Assembly: GCA_004010935.1 (NCBI GenBank)
Contig: CP026511.1
Coordinates: forward strand, 4,030,001-4,094,000
Source of the DNA: Pseudomonadaceae bacterium SI-3
GTDB lineage: Bacteria; Pseudomonadota; Gammaproteobacteria; Pseudomonadales; Pseudomonadaceae
Direction of reading: 5' to 3'
DNA: 64,000 bases
Shown here: in pieces, positions 36,010 to 47,594 of the stretch
Position numbering within the stretch: the first letter of the stretch is position 1
How the letters are laid out: every line of letters starts with the position of its first letter
The notes under the pieces: model-generated
What the model was told of the DNA's origin: nothing
What the model saw: the letters and a program-made list of their open reading frames with translations, nothing else
Database searches by the model: none
Program-made: the position numbers and the translations under genes

Positions 36010-37521
36010 ATGCGCTGGATTACCCGCCCCGGCTGGCTGGGCAACCTGTTGGCGCTCGCCGCCGGCGCCCTGACAACGCTGTCGCTTGCCCCTTTCGATA
36101 TCTGGCCGCTGGCCTTGGTGTCGATGGGTCTGATTTATCTGGGCCTGCGCGAGCTGACGCCGAAACAGGCGGCCGGTCGCGGCTGGTGCTACGGCTTCGG
36201 CCTGTTCGCCTCGGGCGTCAGCTGGGTTTACGTCAGCATTCACGACTTTGGCTCGGCCCCGCCTGTCCTGGCCGGTGCGCTGACCCTGGGCTTCGTCGCC
36301 GGGCTGGCGCTGTTCTTCCTGTTGCTTGGCTGGGCCTGGGCCCGTTGGCTGCGACAACCGACGGCGCCCCTGCTCAACGCTCTGCTGTTCGCCGCGCTCT
36401 GGCTCGCCTTGGACGCACTACGCGGCTGGGTCCTGACCGGTTTCCCCTGGCTGTATGCCGGTTATAGCCAACTGGAAGGGCCGTTAGCGGGGCTTGCGCC
36501 GCTCGGTGGCGTCTGGTTGCTGACCTTTGCGCTCGCATTGACCGCATCACTGCTGGTCGAGCTACCCCAGCTTCTGCGTCACAAGGCATCGCTGGCCGGA
36601 GCATCGCTGCTCGTAGTGGCCCTCTGGGGCGGCGCACTGGGCTTAGGCAACCACACCTGGACAACCGCAAAAGCCGAACCAATCACCGTCGCCGCGGTGC
36701 AGGGCAACGTCGCGCAAAGCATCAAATGGGACCCGAAAAAGCTCGAGATGCAGCTCCTGCTCTATCGCGACATGACCTTCCGCAGCCAACCTGCCGATCT
36801 CATCGTCTGGCCCGAGACCGCGGTGCCGATACTCAAGGAGCACGCTGAAGGCTACCTGACGATGATGAGCCGCTTTGCCCAGGACCGGCAGTCAGCCTTG
36901 ATCACCGGCGTTCCGGTACGCCAGCCCAATGCCGACGGCGAGCTGCGCTACTACAACGGCCTGACCACGGCGGGCGACGCGCAAGGTACCTACCTGAAGC
37001 AGAAGCTGGTGCCGTTCGGTGAATACGTGCCGCTGCAAGACGTCTTGCGCGGGCTGATCGCCTTTTTCGACCTGCCGATGTCGGACTTCGCGCGTGGCAC
37101 GCCTGAGCAGCTGCTGTTGCAGGCGAAGGGGTTTCAGATTGCGCCGTTCATTTGCTACGAAGTCGTCTATCCGGAGTTTGCCGCCAGCCTCGCAGCGCAG
37201 AGCGACATCTTGCTCACCGTTAGCAACGACGCCTGGTTCGGCCACTCGATAGGCCCGCTGCAACATCTGCAGATGGCGCAGATGCGAGCCCTTGAAGCCG
37301 GTCGCTGGATGATTCGCGCCACCAACAATGGCGTCACGGCGCTAATCGACCCGCACGGTCGCATCGTCGAGCAAATCCCGGCGTTCAAGGAAGCGGTGCT
37401 ATACGGTGAAGTCACGCCCATGCAGGGATTGACGCCCTATCTGCAATGGCGCTCCTGGCCGCTGATTGTCGTCTGTGTGTTGTTGCTCGGCTGGGGCCTG
37501 GTGCGCCGTCGGCAGGGTTGA
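36010..37521 (+). CDS. lnt: Apolipoprotein N-acyltransferase
   Basis: 503-residue inner-membrane enzyme that adds the third acyl chain to lipoproteins. N-terminal helices precede a periplasmic nitrilase domain with the catalytic triad Glu269 (VWPETAVP), Lys330 (YLKQKLVPFGEYVP) and Cys382 (FICYEVVYPEF). A final helix spans IVVCVLLLGWGLVRRR. ATG 36010 has AAGGA six bases upstream; an earlier in-frame ATG at 35980 is less well placed. Many lipobox proteins in this window (LptE, RlpA, MORN-C13) depend on it. Confidence 0.96.
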   Translation: MRWITRPGWLGNLLALAAGALTTLSLAPFDIWPLALVSMGLIYLGLRELTPKQAAGRGWCYGFGLFASGVSWVYVSIHDFGSAPPVLAGALTLGFVAGLALFFLLLGWAWARWLRQPTAPLLNALLFAALWLALDALRGWVLTGFPWLYAGYSQLEGPLAGLAPLGGVWLLTFALALTASLLVELPQLLRHKASLAGASLLVVALWGGALGLGNHTWTTAKAEPITVAAVQGNVAQSIKWDPKKLEMQLLLYRDMTFRSQPADLIVWPETAVPILKEHAEGYLTMMSRFAQDRQSALITGVPVRQPNADGELRYYNGLTTAGDAQGTYLKQKLVPFGEYVPLQDVLRGLIAFFDLPMSDFARGTPEQLLLQAKGFQIAPFICYEVVYPEFAASLAAQSDILLTVSNDAWFGHSIGPLQHLQMAQMRALEAGRWMIRATNNGVTALIDPHGRIVEQIPAFKEAVLYGEVTPMQGLTPYLQWRSWPLIVVCVLLLGWGLVRRRQG

Positions 37522-37554
37522 TTTAAAGCGCGGGCACCGACAGCCACCGCAGCA

Positions 37555-38328
37555 CTATTCAGAGTCGCCGTCATAAAGCAGCGGATAGACCAGCATGCCA
37601 ACCGCTTCGTTGAGCAGCATGCCGGTCTGCCAGACGGCCTTCGCCTCGGGCAGCCAGCCACCAAAGGGTCGCCCGTTGGGGACACCCACGAATCCTACCG
37701 GGGCGGCGATCACCTCCAGTCCCACCTCCTCGAAACACCAGCGGGACCGTGGCATGTGCGATGCCGAAGTTACCAGCACGATACGTTCGATGCCCGCCGC
37801 CTTGAGTATTTCCGCACTGTAGCGCGCGTTCTCCCAGGTGGTCCGACTGCGCTCTTCGAGCCATTGCGTCGGTGTATTGAAATCGCGCTCCAGCGCCTCG
37901 GCAGCCAGTAGCGCTTCACTCGGCGGCTCGCCATAGTGCAGCCCACCACTCGCCAGGATCGGCAGACCCGATGCCTTTGCCAATCGCGAGGCGTAACGCA
38001 GCCGCTCGAGCGCAATATGGCTGGGCTGATCGGAACCCCAGCCAGGATCGGCCTGTTCACGACCTGCGCCCAACACGACAATCGCCTGGGCACGCCGGCC
38101 GAGGCTGCTCCACTCCGAGCGATCCAGCGCCACTTCGCTTTCAATTGCCCGCGCTGCCCACTCGACCGTCACCGGCAGGCTCATCAGCCACAGCCCGCCG
38201 AATCCCAGCACGAAACAGAACGCTGCCAGCCGTGGCGAGCGCCGCCGCAGCCACCAGGCCGCGAGCAACAGCAACAACAGCCCGCCGGGCGGTAGCAGCA
38301 ATTGTTTGAAGAAATAGCGTATCGGCAT
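37555..38328 (-). CDS. YdcF/ElyC-family DUF218 membrane protein
   Basis: 257 residues. Two N-terminal hydrophobic segments (LLLPPGGLLLLLLAAWWL, LAAFCFVLGFGGLWLMSLP) are followed by a periplasmic DUF218 domain: AIVVLGAGREQADPGWG, ERLRYASRLAKASGLPILAS, ERSRTTWENARYSAEIL and IVLVTSASHMPRSRWCFEEVG. ElyC in E. coli affects peptidoglycan and lipid carrier metabolism, so a similar envelope role is possible. Convergent with lnt. Confidence 0.88.
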   Translation of the reverse strand: MPIRYFFKQLLLPPGGLLLLLLAAWWLRRRSPRLAAFCFVLGFGGLWLMSLPVTVEWAARAIESEVALDRSEWSSLGRRAQAIVVLGAGREQADPGWGSDQPSHIALERLRYASRLAKASGLPILASGGLHYGEPPSEALLAAEALERDFNTPTQWLEERSRTTWENARYSAEILKAAGIERIVLVTSASHMPRSRWCFEEVGLEVIAAPVGFVGVPNGRPFGGWLPEAKAVWQTGMLLNEAVGMLVYPLLYDGDSE

Positions 38329-38400
38329 GTGCAGCTCCGGTTGATCGGTCGCCGCAACTTTACCTCCCGGGGCGCCCGTTTGTCGGCAGCACGGACGCCT

Positions 38401-38853
38401 TCAATGCTTTGGGTAGGTATGCAACCGTTGCCTGGCACGCAGCAACTGCGAACCACACGCCGAACAGGCCACCGGACCGGCCCCCTCTGGCCAATGCACG
38501 CTGGCGCCGCAGAGCGCGCAGGTCATGGCCTGCTGAAGCGCGGGTGGACTCTGCTTGCAGCGTTTGCCGGAGTGATGCCGCAGCACATTGCGCAACGCGG
38601 GCCGGGTCGCCTGGCGGTCCAGCTGCGCCTGCTCCTCGGCAGCCGCGTGCCAACCGGACAGCCATTGCGCATCCTGTTGCAGATAGGCTCGGATCAGGTC
38701 GAACTCGGCAGGGGTCAACCCACCAACCTCTAATTCGGTAGTAGTCCCAGTGTCATCACCCGTCGTTCGTTCGGCTTCTTCCAGAGCCAGTGTCAGCCGT
38801 TGCAGCACGCGTCCGTACAGGTTTCCCTCATTCGCCTGGCGCTCTCTACCCAT
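38401..38853 (-). CDS. Zinc-ribbon protein, DUF1451 (YbeL-like)
   Basis: 150 residues. The C-terminus carries a zinc ribbon, CALCGASVHWPEGAGPVACSACG, with two Cys-x2-Cys knuckles. The N-terminal helical part (NLYGRVLQRLTLALEEAERT) matches the YbeL/DUF1451 pattern. Start ATG 38853 with GAGGTG four bases before it. Divergent from leuS. Function unknown. Confidence 0.8.
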   Translation of the reverse strand: MGRERQANEGNLYGRVLQRLTLALEEAERTTGDDTGTTTELEVGGLTPAEFDLIRAYLQQDAQWLSGWHAAAEEQAQLDRQATRPALRNVLRHHSGKRCKQSPPALQQAMTCALCGASVHWPEGAGPVACSACGSQLLRARQRLHTYPKH

Positions 38854-38893
38854 GATTCACCTCATGCTCATCCCGCCCCCTGTACAAGCGTAG

Positions 38894-41716
<2,823 letters not shown>

Positions 41717-41720
41717 TTCG

Positions 41721-41740
41721 CCTTGGCGCGTGCGCCAAGG
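41721..41740 (+). terminator. Perfect palindrome between leuS and lptE
   Basis: CCTTGGCGC-gt-GCGCCAAGG, a 9-bp stem with a two-base centre. No T-run follows, so it is more likely a pausing or RNA-processing hairpin than a full terminator; lptE begins 18 bases later. Confidence 0.4.
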
Positions 41741-41758
41741 CTGGCAAGGGGATACAAC

Positions 41759-42364
41759 ATGATCAAACGCAATCTGGTGGTGGTCGGCCTGGCCCTGCTG
41801 TTGAGCGCCTGCGGCTTTCAGCTTCGCGGGACAGGCGATACCAGTTTCGCGCTCGATGAAATTAATCTGCAAGCGCGCAACAGCTATGGCGAAACCGTGC
41901 AGCAACTTGAAGAACTGCTCAAGGACAGCGGCGTCAGGGTTTATCCGGGCGCTCGCTATACCCTGGACCTGGTGCGCGAGCAGACCCGCCAGCGCACCGC
42001 CAGTTACACTACTGCTGCGCGCACTGCCGAATACGAACTGACCCAGACCCTCGACTATGAGATCCGCGGCCCGCAGAACTCGGTGCTGCTGGAAGACCAA
42101 GTCGAAGTATCCAAGGTCTATGTTCATGACAGCAGCAACCTGATCAGTTCGGATCAGGAAGCCAGCCAGCTGCGCCGGGAAATGCGCCGCGAGCTTCTGC
42201 AGCAACTGAGCATGCGCCTACGCAACATCACGCCTGCGCAGCTCGACCAACTTCAGCAGACAGCGGAAGCGAAGAAGCGTGCTGAAGCCGAGGCGATCGA
42301 GGCCCAGATGCGCGAACAGTCTGCGCGACCATTGCAGTCGCCCATCGAACTGCCCCTCCAATGA
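41759..42364 (+). CDS. lptE: LPS assembly lipoprotein LptE
   Basis: 201-residue outer-membrane lipoprotein that plugs LptD during LPS insertion. The signal ends at a lipobox [12 protein letters not shown]; the mature start CGFQLRG is typical of LptE. The domain core includes [19 protein letters not shown] and [12 protein letters not shown], with a charged helical tail at the C-terminus. ATG 41759 has AAGGGGA seven bases upstream. Confidence 0.94.
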   Translation: MIKRNLVVVGLALLLSACGFQLRGTGDTSFALDEINLQARNSYGETVQQLEELLKDSGVRVYPGARYTLDLVREQTRQRTASYTTAARTAEYELTQTLDYEIRGPQNSVLLEDQVEVSKVYVHDSSNLISSDQEASQLRREMRRELLQQLSMRLRNITPAQLDQLQQTAEAKKRAEAEAIEAQMREQSARPLQSPIELPLQ

Positions 42365-42370
42365 CGACCG

Positions 42371-42394
42371 GGGAGCCCGCCAGCGCAGGCTCCC
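42371..42394 (+). other. Hairpin between lptE and holA
   Basis: GGGAGCC (42371-42377) and GGCTCCC (42388-42394), a 7-bp GC-rich stem with a ten-base loop, not followed by T. It ends ten bases before the holA start and may affect its translation. Confidence 0.35.
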
Positions 42395-42404
42395 GGCCCT
42401 TCCG

Positions 42405-43433
42405 ATGAAGCTACCTCCCGCCCAGCTCGCCAAGCACTTACAAGGCTCTCTTGCGCCGGTTTATGTGGTCAGTGGCGACGAACACTTGCTCTGCCAGGAA
42501 GCCTGCGACGCGATACGTGCGGCTTGCCGTCAACAGGACTTCAGCGAACGTCAGGTTCTAAACGTCGAGACCGGTTTCGACTGGGGCCTACTCATCGAAG
42601 CCGGTGCCAGCCTCTCCCTGTTTGCGGAAAAACGCCTCCTGGAGCTGCGCATTCCCAACGGCAAGCCCGGCGACAAAGGCGCCGCGGCGCTGATCGACTA
42701 CCTTGCGCGTCCCGCAGAAGACACCGTACTGCTGATCAGCCTGCCCAAGCTAGACGGCAATACTCAGAAGACCAAATGGGCCAAGGCGCTGATCGACGGC
42801 AAACAGGCGCAGTTCCTGCAGATCTGGCCGGTGGACGCGCAACAGCTGCCGCAGTGGATTCGCCAGCGCCTGGCGCAAGCCGGTCTTGCTGCAGACCAGG
42901 AAGCCGTGGAGCTGATCGCGGCTCGTGTCGAAGGCAACCTGCTGGCCGCCGCGCAGGAAATCGAAAAACTCAAATTGCTCGCTGAAGCGGGCCAGGTAAC
43001 CACCGAAACCGTCCAGGCTGCGGTTGCCGATAGCGCACGCTACGACGTCTTCGGGCTGATTGATGCCGCGCTGCTGGGGCAGCCCGAACACATCCTGCAG
43101 ATGCTTGCAGGACTGCGTGGCGAGGGGGTCGAAGCGCCGGTCATTCTCTGGGCCGTCGCGCGAGAAGTCCGCCAGCTGGCCAACATCGCCCAGCAGTACA
43201 GTCAAGGCGTACCGCTTGACCGGGCATTCAGCCAGGCCCGCCCGCCGGTATGGGACAAGCGCAAGCCGCTGGTCAGCAAAGCCTTGCAGCGCCACGATGC
43301 AGCGGGTTGGCAGCGGCTCCTGATGGATGCGCAGCGCATCGATGAGCAAATCAAAGGGCAGGCTGAAGGTGACCCATGGGTCGGCTTGACCGATCTCTGC
43401 CTTCAGCTGAGCGGACGGCAGATCAGGCTGTAG
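42405..43433 (+). CDS. holA: DNA polymerase III delta subunit
   Basis: 342-residue clamp-loader subunit that opens the beta sliding clamp. Family blocks: VYVVSGDEHLLCQEACDAIR near the N-terminus, SLFAEKRLLELRIPNGKPG and WIRQRLAQAGLAADQEAVEL. The C-terminal helical domain has VILWAVAREVRQLANIAQQ. ATG 42405 is the family start; the longer frame from 42279 overlaps lptE in another frame. Confidence 0.95.
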   Translation: MKLPPAQLAKHLQGSLAPVYVVSGDEHLLCQEACDAIRAACRQQDFSERQVLNVETGFDWGLLIEAGASLSLFAEKRLLELRIPNGKPGDKGAAALIDYLARPAEDTVLLISLPKLDGNTQKTKWAKALIDGKQAQFLQIWPVDAQQLPQWIRQRLAQAGLAADQEAVELIAARVEGNLLAAAQEIEKLKLLAEAGQVTTETVQAAVADSARYDVFGLIDAALLGQPEHILQMLAGLRGEGVEAPVILWAVAREVRQLANIAQQYSQGVPLDRAFSQARPPVWDKRKPLVSKALQRHDAAGWQRLLMDAQRIDEQIKGQAEGDPWVGLTDLCLQLSGRQIRL

Positions 43434-43524
43434 CACGAAGCGAAACAGTGTGGGTGTCGTCCCTCAGGTGCGGTCAGGCTCTCTGATTTGCGCTAAGCGC
43501 CAGATGTTGCCTACCGTTCAGGTC

Positions 43525-43552
43525 TGGACATTTTTTATACAGTCCCTATGAT
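43525..43552 (+). promoter_or_regulatory. Sigma-70 promoter candidate for arfA
   Basis: TGGACA at 43525-43530 and TATGAT at 43547-43552 with 16-bp spacing, both near consensus. The arfA start codon is 38 bases downstream. Confidence 0.55.
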
Positions 43553-43589
43553 TCCCCCGGCTGATCCATAGCAACCGAGAGGGTAATCG

Positions 43590-43748
43590 ATGAGCAAGCA
43601 ACGAAAGCGGCCAAACAAGGCCAAGAGCCTGGTGGCCCAACCCCTGTTCCGCAGCCGCCAGGAACAGCCTAAAAAAGGCAAAGGCAGCTACCGCCGTGAA
43701 GCCTCCCAGTCCACCAACTGGGAGGCTTCGGTCCTTCTGGCGGCTTGA
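43590..43748 (+). CDS. arfA: Alternative ribosome-rescue factor A
   Basis: A 52-residue gene. The product MSKQRKRPNKAKSLV... contains QPLFRSRQEQPKKGKGSYRR and, after a short gap, NWEA, the ArfA signature (PLFRxR...KKGKGSYxR...NWEA). ArfA recruits release factor 2 to ribosomes stalled on messages without a stop codon, as a backup to tmRNA. GAGGG precedes ATG 43590 at suitable distance, with a sigma-70 promoter just upstream. A strong hairpin at 43698-43729 lies inside the reading frame before NWEA ends. In E. coli such a hairpin yields truncated non-stop arfA mRNA so that the protein accumulates only when tmRNA fails. Shorter than E. coli ArfA (72 residues). Confidence 0.9.
   Translation: MSKQRKRPNKAKSLVAQPLFRSRQEQPKKGKGSYRREASQSTNWEASVLLAA
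43698..43729 (+). promoter_or_regulatory. Intragenic hairpin in arfA
   Basis: GAAGCCTCCCAGT (43698-43710), loop CCACCA, ACTGGGAGGCTTC (43717-43729): a perfect 13-bp stem inside the coding region. By analogy with E. coli, cleavage or termination here would produce a non-stop message. No long T-run follows (GGTCCTTCTGG), which favours RNase processing over simple termination. Confidence 0.75.
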
Positions 43749-43808
43749 AAAGCCAAGTCACTCAAAGCGTGATAATGTCACGTGCCGATGACCTGCCGAG
43801 AGTGGTGC

Positions 43809-45110
43809 ATGCTTTACACCTTCGTTCCCGTCCTGCTGCTGCGTACCCTGATTGCCGGATCAGCCCTGAGCATCATGGTCGCCTGCGCCGCCGAACCGGT
43901 CGCACCGAGCGCGCTGACCTACGCTAGCCCAACACCCCCTAGCACCGTCGAACTCACTGCCTTGTCATCCGAAGCCGAGCCTGAACAGCTGAGCTTCGCA
44001 GAATGGCGCAACAGGTTTCGTAGCCAAGCCCTTAACGCGGGTATTTCGGCGCAGGTATTCGACCGTGCCTTTGCAGGCGTCACGCCTGATCCAAGCATCA
44101 TCATCGCTGATCGCAGCCAGCCGGAATTCACCCGCCCGGTCTGGCAGTACCTGGATGGCGCCCTGTCAAAACAGCGTGTCGATCGCGGCAGACGTCTGCT
44201 CGAGCAGCACCAAGCGACGCTGAACGATATAGAAGCGCGTTACGCTGTTGATCGTAATACGCTGGTCGCGATCTGGGGTCTTGAAAGCAGCTACGGGCAG
44301 ATCATGGGCGACAAGGGCGTGATCCGTTCGCTCGCCACACTGGCACATGAGGGTCGACGCCCTGGATTTGCCAAAAGCCAGCTGTTGGCAGCCTTGGAAA
44401 TCCTCCAGCACGGCGATGTAAGCGCAGATCAGCTGAGGGGATCCTGGGCCGGCGCCATGGGACAGACCCAGTTCATCCCGACTACCTATAACACCCACGC
44501 GGTGGATTTCGACGGCGATGGCCGCCGGGATATCTGGAGCAGTACCGCCGACGCCCTGGCATCAGCCGCACATTATCTGCAAGCCTCTGGCTGGAAAGCC
44601 GGGCAACCGTGGGGCTTCGAAGTCACCTTGCCGGAAGGATTCGACTACGCCCAGGCCGACAATGCTATCCGCAAGCCAGTATCCGAATGGCGTCAACTGG
44701 GACTGACCGGACTGCCGTCGGGTACCGCCATGGATGACGCAAGCGCGACGCTGTTGCTTCCCGCCGGGTACCGCGGCCCAGCATTTCTGGTCCTGGATAA
44801 TTTCCGCGCGATACTGCGATACAACAATTCATCGTCCTATGCGCTGGCGATCGGCCTGCTGTCGGAGCGCTTCGATGGCGCCGGCAGGGTCCGTGCAAGC
44901 TGGCCACAAGGGGAGCAGCCATTGAGCCGCTCAGAGCGGCTCGAACTGCAGGAACGCCTTTCAAACCGAGGCTTCGATCCAGGCACTGCAGACGGCATCA
45001 TCGGTGCCAACACCCGCAGCGCTATCCGTGGCTTCCAGCAACAGCTCGGCTGGCCCGCCGACGGGCATCCGACGCAGGAATTGCTGGGACGGCTGCGCGC
45101 GGAGCCTTAG
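43809..45110 (+). CDS. sltB3: Lytic murein transglycosylase SltB3-like (MltB family with peptidoglycan-binding domain)
   Basis: 433 residues. N-terminal signal with a possible lipobox (SIMVAC, Cys26). The MltB-type catalytic domain has the general acid Glu159 in AIWGLESSYGQIMGDKG, then GSWAGAMGQTQFIPTTYNTH and AVDFDGDGRRDIWSSTADAL. A C-terminal PG_binding_1 domain runs from about 370 (LSRSERLELQERLSNRGFDP...GFQQQLGW). It cleaves peptidoglycan to 1,6-anhydromuramic products. The position between holA and lipA matches PA3992 (SltB3). Start uncertain: GTG 43782 and ATG 43788 are also in frame; 43809 gives the best signal sequence. Confidence 0.88.
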   Translation: MLYTFVPVLLLRTLIAGSALSIMVACAAEPVAPSALTYASPTPPSTVELTALSSEAEPEQLSFAEWRNRFRSQALNAGISAQVFDRAFAGVTPDPSIIIADRSQPEFTRPVWQYLDGALSKQRVDRGRRLLEQHQATLNDIEARYAVDRNTLVAIWGLESSYGQIMGDKGVIRSLATLAHEGRRPGFAKSQLLAALEILQHGDVSADQLRGSWAGAMGQTQFIPTTYNTHAVDFDGDGRRDIWSSTADALASAAHYLQASGWKAGQPWGFEVTLPEGFDYAQADNAIRKPVSEWRQLGLTGLPSGTAMDDASATLLLPAGYRGPAFLVLDNFRAILRYNNSSSYALAIGLLSERFDGAGRVRASWPQGEQPLSRSERLELQERLSNRGFDPGTADGIIGANTRSAIRGFQQQLGWPADGHPTQELLGRLRAEP

Positions 45111-45114
45111 CCAG

Positions 45115-45137
45115 CATGGCCGAACTCATCGGCCATG
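45115..45137. repeat. Inverted repeat after sltB3
   Basis: CATGGCCGA-actca-TCGGCCATG, a perfect 9-bp stem five bases past the sltB3 stop. No T-run follows. It could be a weak terminator or an mRNA 3'-end stabiliser. Confidence 0.4.
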
Positions 45138-45386
45138 CACTGCCCCAAGCCGCTCTGCTCCGCAGCCGGGTGACTCGCATTTATTGGCAAGCAAAGCGCG
45201 GTAGCGCAGGTAAACGCGGATAAAACACTCGTGCACGACCAGATCGCCTGTTCGGCTCCCCGCTGCGGCGATGTCGATCCGTGCATGCCTCGTCACGCAG
45301 ACTGACCGGTCAGCGCCTGTGATAAACTGCGCGGCGGCCACAAGCCGCCTCGTCCCACGGAGCCTCTAGCGGAGCCCAGATTGCCG

Positions 45387-46439
45387 ATGTCCGATATCTC
45401 CCAGCCCAAAACCGTTGCCAGCGGCGATAAATTCCGCACCACTCAGGGCATCACCGCGATCAAGGACGGGCAGAAACGCCGCGCCTCAAGCGAACCCCAG
45501 GTGTTCGAACCCAAACCCAAGTGGCTGCGGGTCAAGGCGCCCAGCGGCAGCCGCTTCGAAGCGGTCAAGCGCAACGTAGGCGAGCACCGCCTGAGTACCG
45601 TATGCCAGGAGTCGCACTGCCCGAACATGGGCGAATGCTGGTCCAACGGCACCGCCACCATCATGCTGATGGGCTCGGTCTGCACCCGCGCGTGCCGCTT
45701 CTGCGCGGTGGATACCGGCAACCCCAACGGCTGGCTGGATCAGGAGGAGCCACAGAACACCGCCAAGTCGGTGGAGCTCATGGCGCTGCGCTATATCGTA
45801 CTGACCTCGGTGGACCGTGACGATCTTGACGACGGCGGTGCCGCGCACTACGCCGCCTGTGTGCGCGCCATCAAGGAGCGCACCCCGCAGGTGGTCGTGG
45901 AGGCCCTGACTCCGGACTTCGACGGCGACCTGCAAGCCATCGAACGCGTGGCGGACTCTGGCCTGGAAGTCTTCGCGCAGAACGTCGAGACGGTCAAGCG
46001 CCTGACCCATGAAGTGCGCGACCCTCGCGCCGGCTACGAGAAAACCCTGCGCGTGCTGGAGCATGCCAAGCGCCATCGCCCGGAGATGCTGACCAAAACC
46101 AGCCTGATGCTGGGCTTGGGCGAAAGCGACGAGGAAGTGCTGCAGACTATGGATGACCTGCGCGCCATCGGCGTCGACATCCTCACCCTCGGCCAGTATC
46201 TGCAGCCGACCCGCAACCACCTGTCGGTCAAGCGTTGGGTCAGTCCCGAAGAATTCAACCGTTTCCGCGATATCGGGCTGGAAAAGGGCTTTATGGAAGT
46301 CGCCGCCGGCCCGCTGGTGCGCTCCAGCTACCGAGCCGACCGGGTCTTCGAGAAGAACAACCTGGGCCTGGCCGCTCCGGTGCCGGTACCGGGGCAGCCG
46401 TTCGACAGCAGCCTAATACCGACCCTGAATCTGAACTGA
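45387..46439 (+). CDS. lipA: Lipoyl synthase
   Basis: 350-residue radical-SAM enzyme that inserts two sulphur atoms into octanoyl-lipoyl domains. The auxiliary cluster cysteines are in [13 protein letters not shown], and the radical-SAM cluster is [10 protein letters not shown]. Further family blocks are [33 protein letters not shown] and [11 protein letters not shown]. The ATG at 45387 is given; a TTG at 45381 has better spacing from GGAG (45371-45374) and would add two residues. Converges with lipB, which supplies its octanoylated substrate. Confidence 0.97.
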   Translation: MSDISQPKTVASGDKFRTTQGITAIKDGQKRRASSEPQVFEPKPKWLRVKAPSGSRFEAVKRNVGEHRLSTVCQESHCPNMGECWSNGTATIMLMGSVCTRACRFCAVDTGNPNGWLDQEEPQNTAKSVELMALRYIVLTSVDRDDLDDGGAAHYAACVRAIKERTPQVVVEALTPDFDGDLQAIERVADSGLEVFAQNVETVKRLTHEVRDPRAGYEKTLRVLEHAKRHRPEMLTKTSLMLGLGESDEEVLQTMDDLRAIGVDILTLGQYLQPTRNHLSVKRWVSPEEFNRFRDIGLEKGFMEVAAGPLVRSSYRADRVFEKNNLGLAAPVPVPGQPFDSSLIPTLNLN

Positions 46440-46452
46440 TCGTGCCGAACAC

Positions 46453-46487
46453 CGCCTACCCCTCTATCTCGACTGGGTAGGCGTTTT
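46453..46487 (+). terminator. Rho-independent terminator of lipA
   Basis: CGCCTACCC (46453-46461) and GGGTAGGCG (46475-46483) form a 9-bp stem followed by TTTT, 13 bases after the lipA stop. T-run on the plus strand only, so it serves lipA and not lipB. Confidence 0.8.
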
Positions 46488-46531
46488 ATATCCGTCATGC
46501 CCCGCTGACCTATTGGATAAGCCTGCCTTAG

Positions 46532-47188
46532 CTAGCTTATTGCTGCGCCTGTGAGGGTCTGCTGCTGCGCGTAGCCGAGGTGCTTGACCAGCTGTTCACG
46601 CAGGCGGGCACCAACCTCGGCAAAGGCTATCGGCCCCTCAACCAGATCGGCTAATTGGGTCATGGCCATGCCGGCGTAGCCGCAAGGATTGATCCGCCCG
46701 AAGGGTTCCAGGTCCATGTCCACATTGAGCGCCAGGCCATGGAACGAGCGTCCGTTACGAATGCGCAGGCCAAGGGACGCGATCTTCGCACCCTCGACGT
46801 ACACGCCAGGCGCGTCCGGTTTGGCCAAGGCTTGCACATCGTAGCTGGCAAGCAAATCGATCAGGCTCTGTTCGATGCGGCTGACCAGTTCGCGCACACC
46901 AAAACCTAACCGACGGACGTCCAGCATCAGGTAGCACACCAGTTGCCCGGGGCCATGATAGGTCACCTGCCCACCCCGATCAGCCTGTATCACGGGGATA
47001 TCGCCGGGCAACAGCAGGTGCTCGGCCTTGCCGGCCTGCCCTTGGGTGAACACCCGCGGATGCTGCAGCAGCCAGATCTCGTCAACAGTGTCCGGCTGCC
47101 GTTCGTTGGTAAAGCGCTGCATGGCTTGCCAGGCGACGGGATAGTCCACCAGACCGAGCTCACGCACCTCCAGCAGCGAGATACTCAT
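46532..47188 (-). CDS. lipB: Octanoyl-ACP:protein N-octanoyltransferase
   Basis: 218 residues. LipB transfers octanoate from ACP to lipoyl domains. Signatures: [39 protein letters not shown], the lysine-containing [20 protein letters not shown] and [23 protein letters not shown] with the catalytic Cys. ATG 47188 selected; the open frame to 47293 overlaps ybeD. On the minus strand, tail-to-tail with lipA and downstream of ybeD. Confidence 0.96.
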   Translation of the reverse strand: MSISLLEVRELGLVDYPVAWQAMQRFTNERQPDTVDEIWLLQHPRVFTQGQAGKAEHLLLPGDIPVIQADRGGQVTYHGPGQLVCYLMLDVRRLGFGVRELVSRIEQSLIDLLASYDVQALAKPDAPGVYVEGAKIASLGLRIRNGRSFHGLALNVDMDLEPFGRINPCGYAGMAMTQLADLVEGPIAFAEVGARLREQLVKHLGYAQQQTLTGAAIS

Positions 47189-47249
47189 GACTAAGCACCT
47201 GCGCCTGGAGGACTTACAACCATACGTGCATTGGTGGGATGCCGGCCCA

Positions 47250-47534
47250 TTACAGCACCATGTGCACGCACCCGGTGGCGCGCAGATCGACATGGATCGC
47301 TTGCAACTGCTCGACGCTCGTCGCCGTAATCAGTACCTGCACGGATAGAAAACGTCCGTTACGACTGTCGCGGCTTACCAACGTAGTTTCATCAAAATTC
47401 GGCGCATGCCGACGGATCACTTCTACGACCGTCTCGCTGAAGCCTTCGCCCGCATCGCCGATCACCTTGATCGGATAGCGCTCGCAGGGGAACTCGATTT
47501 TGGGTGCTTGTGTTTCGCTTTTACTTTCGGTCAT
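47250..47534 (-). CDS. ybeD: DUF493 (YbeD) family protein
   Basis: 94-residue ACT-like protein: [40 protein letters not shown] and VHMVL at the end match YbeD. It is conserved between dac and lipB genes in gammaproteobacteria; its function is not established, though linkage to lipoate genes is consistent. Full length. Confidence 0.93.
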   Translation of the reverse strand: MTESKSETQAPKIEFPCERYPIKVIGDAGEGFSETVVEVIRRHAPNFDETTLVSRDSRNGRFLSVQVLITATSVEQLQAIHVDLRATGCVHMVL

Positions 47535-47594
47535 GGCAACAGACTCATGATCCGCAAGCGCGCCCGGCGGATAGCAGGGGCACGCTCCAGAGGT

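Noticed and set aside
45126..45341. 71-residue minus-strand open frame between sltB3 and lipA
   Set aside because: No recognisable domain, no ribosome binding site, and it covers the lipA promoter region.
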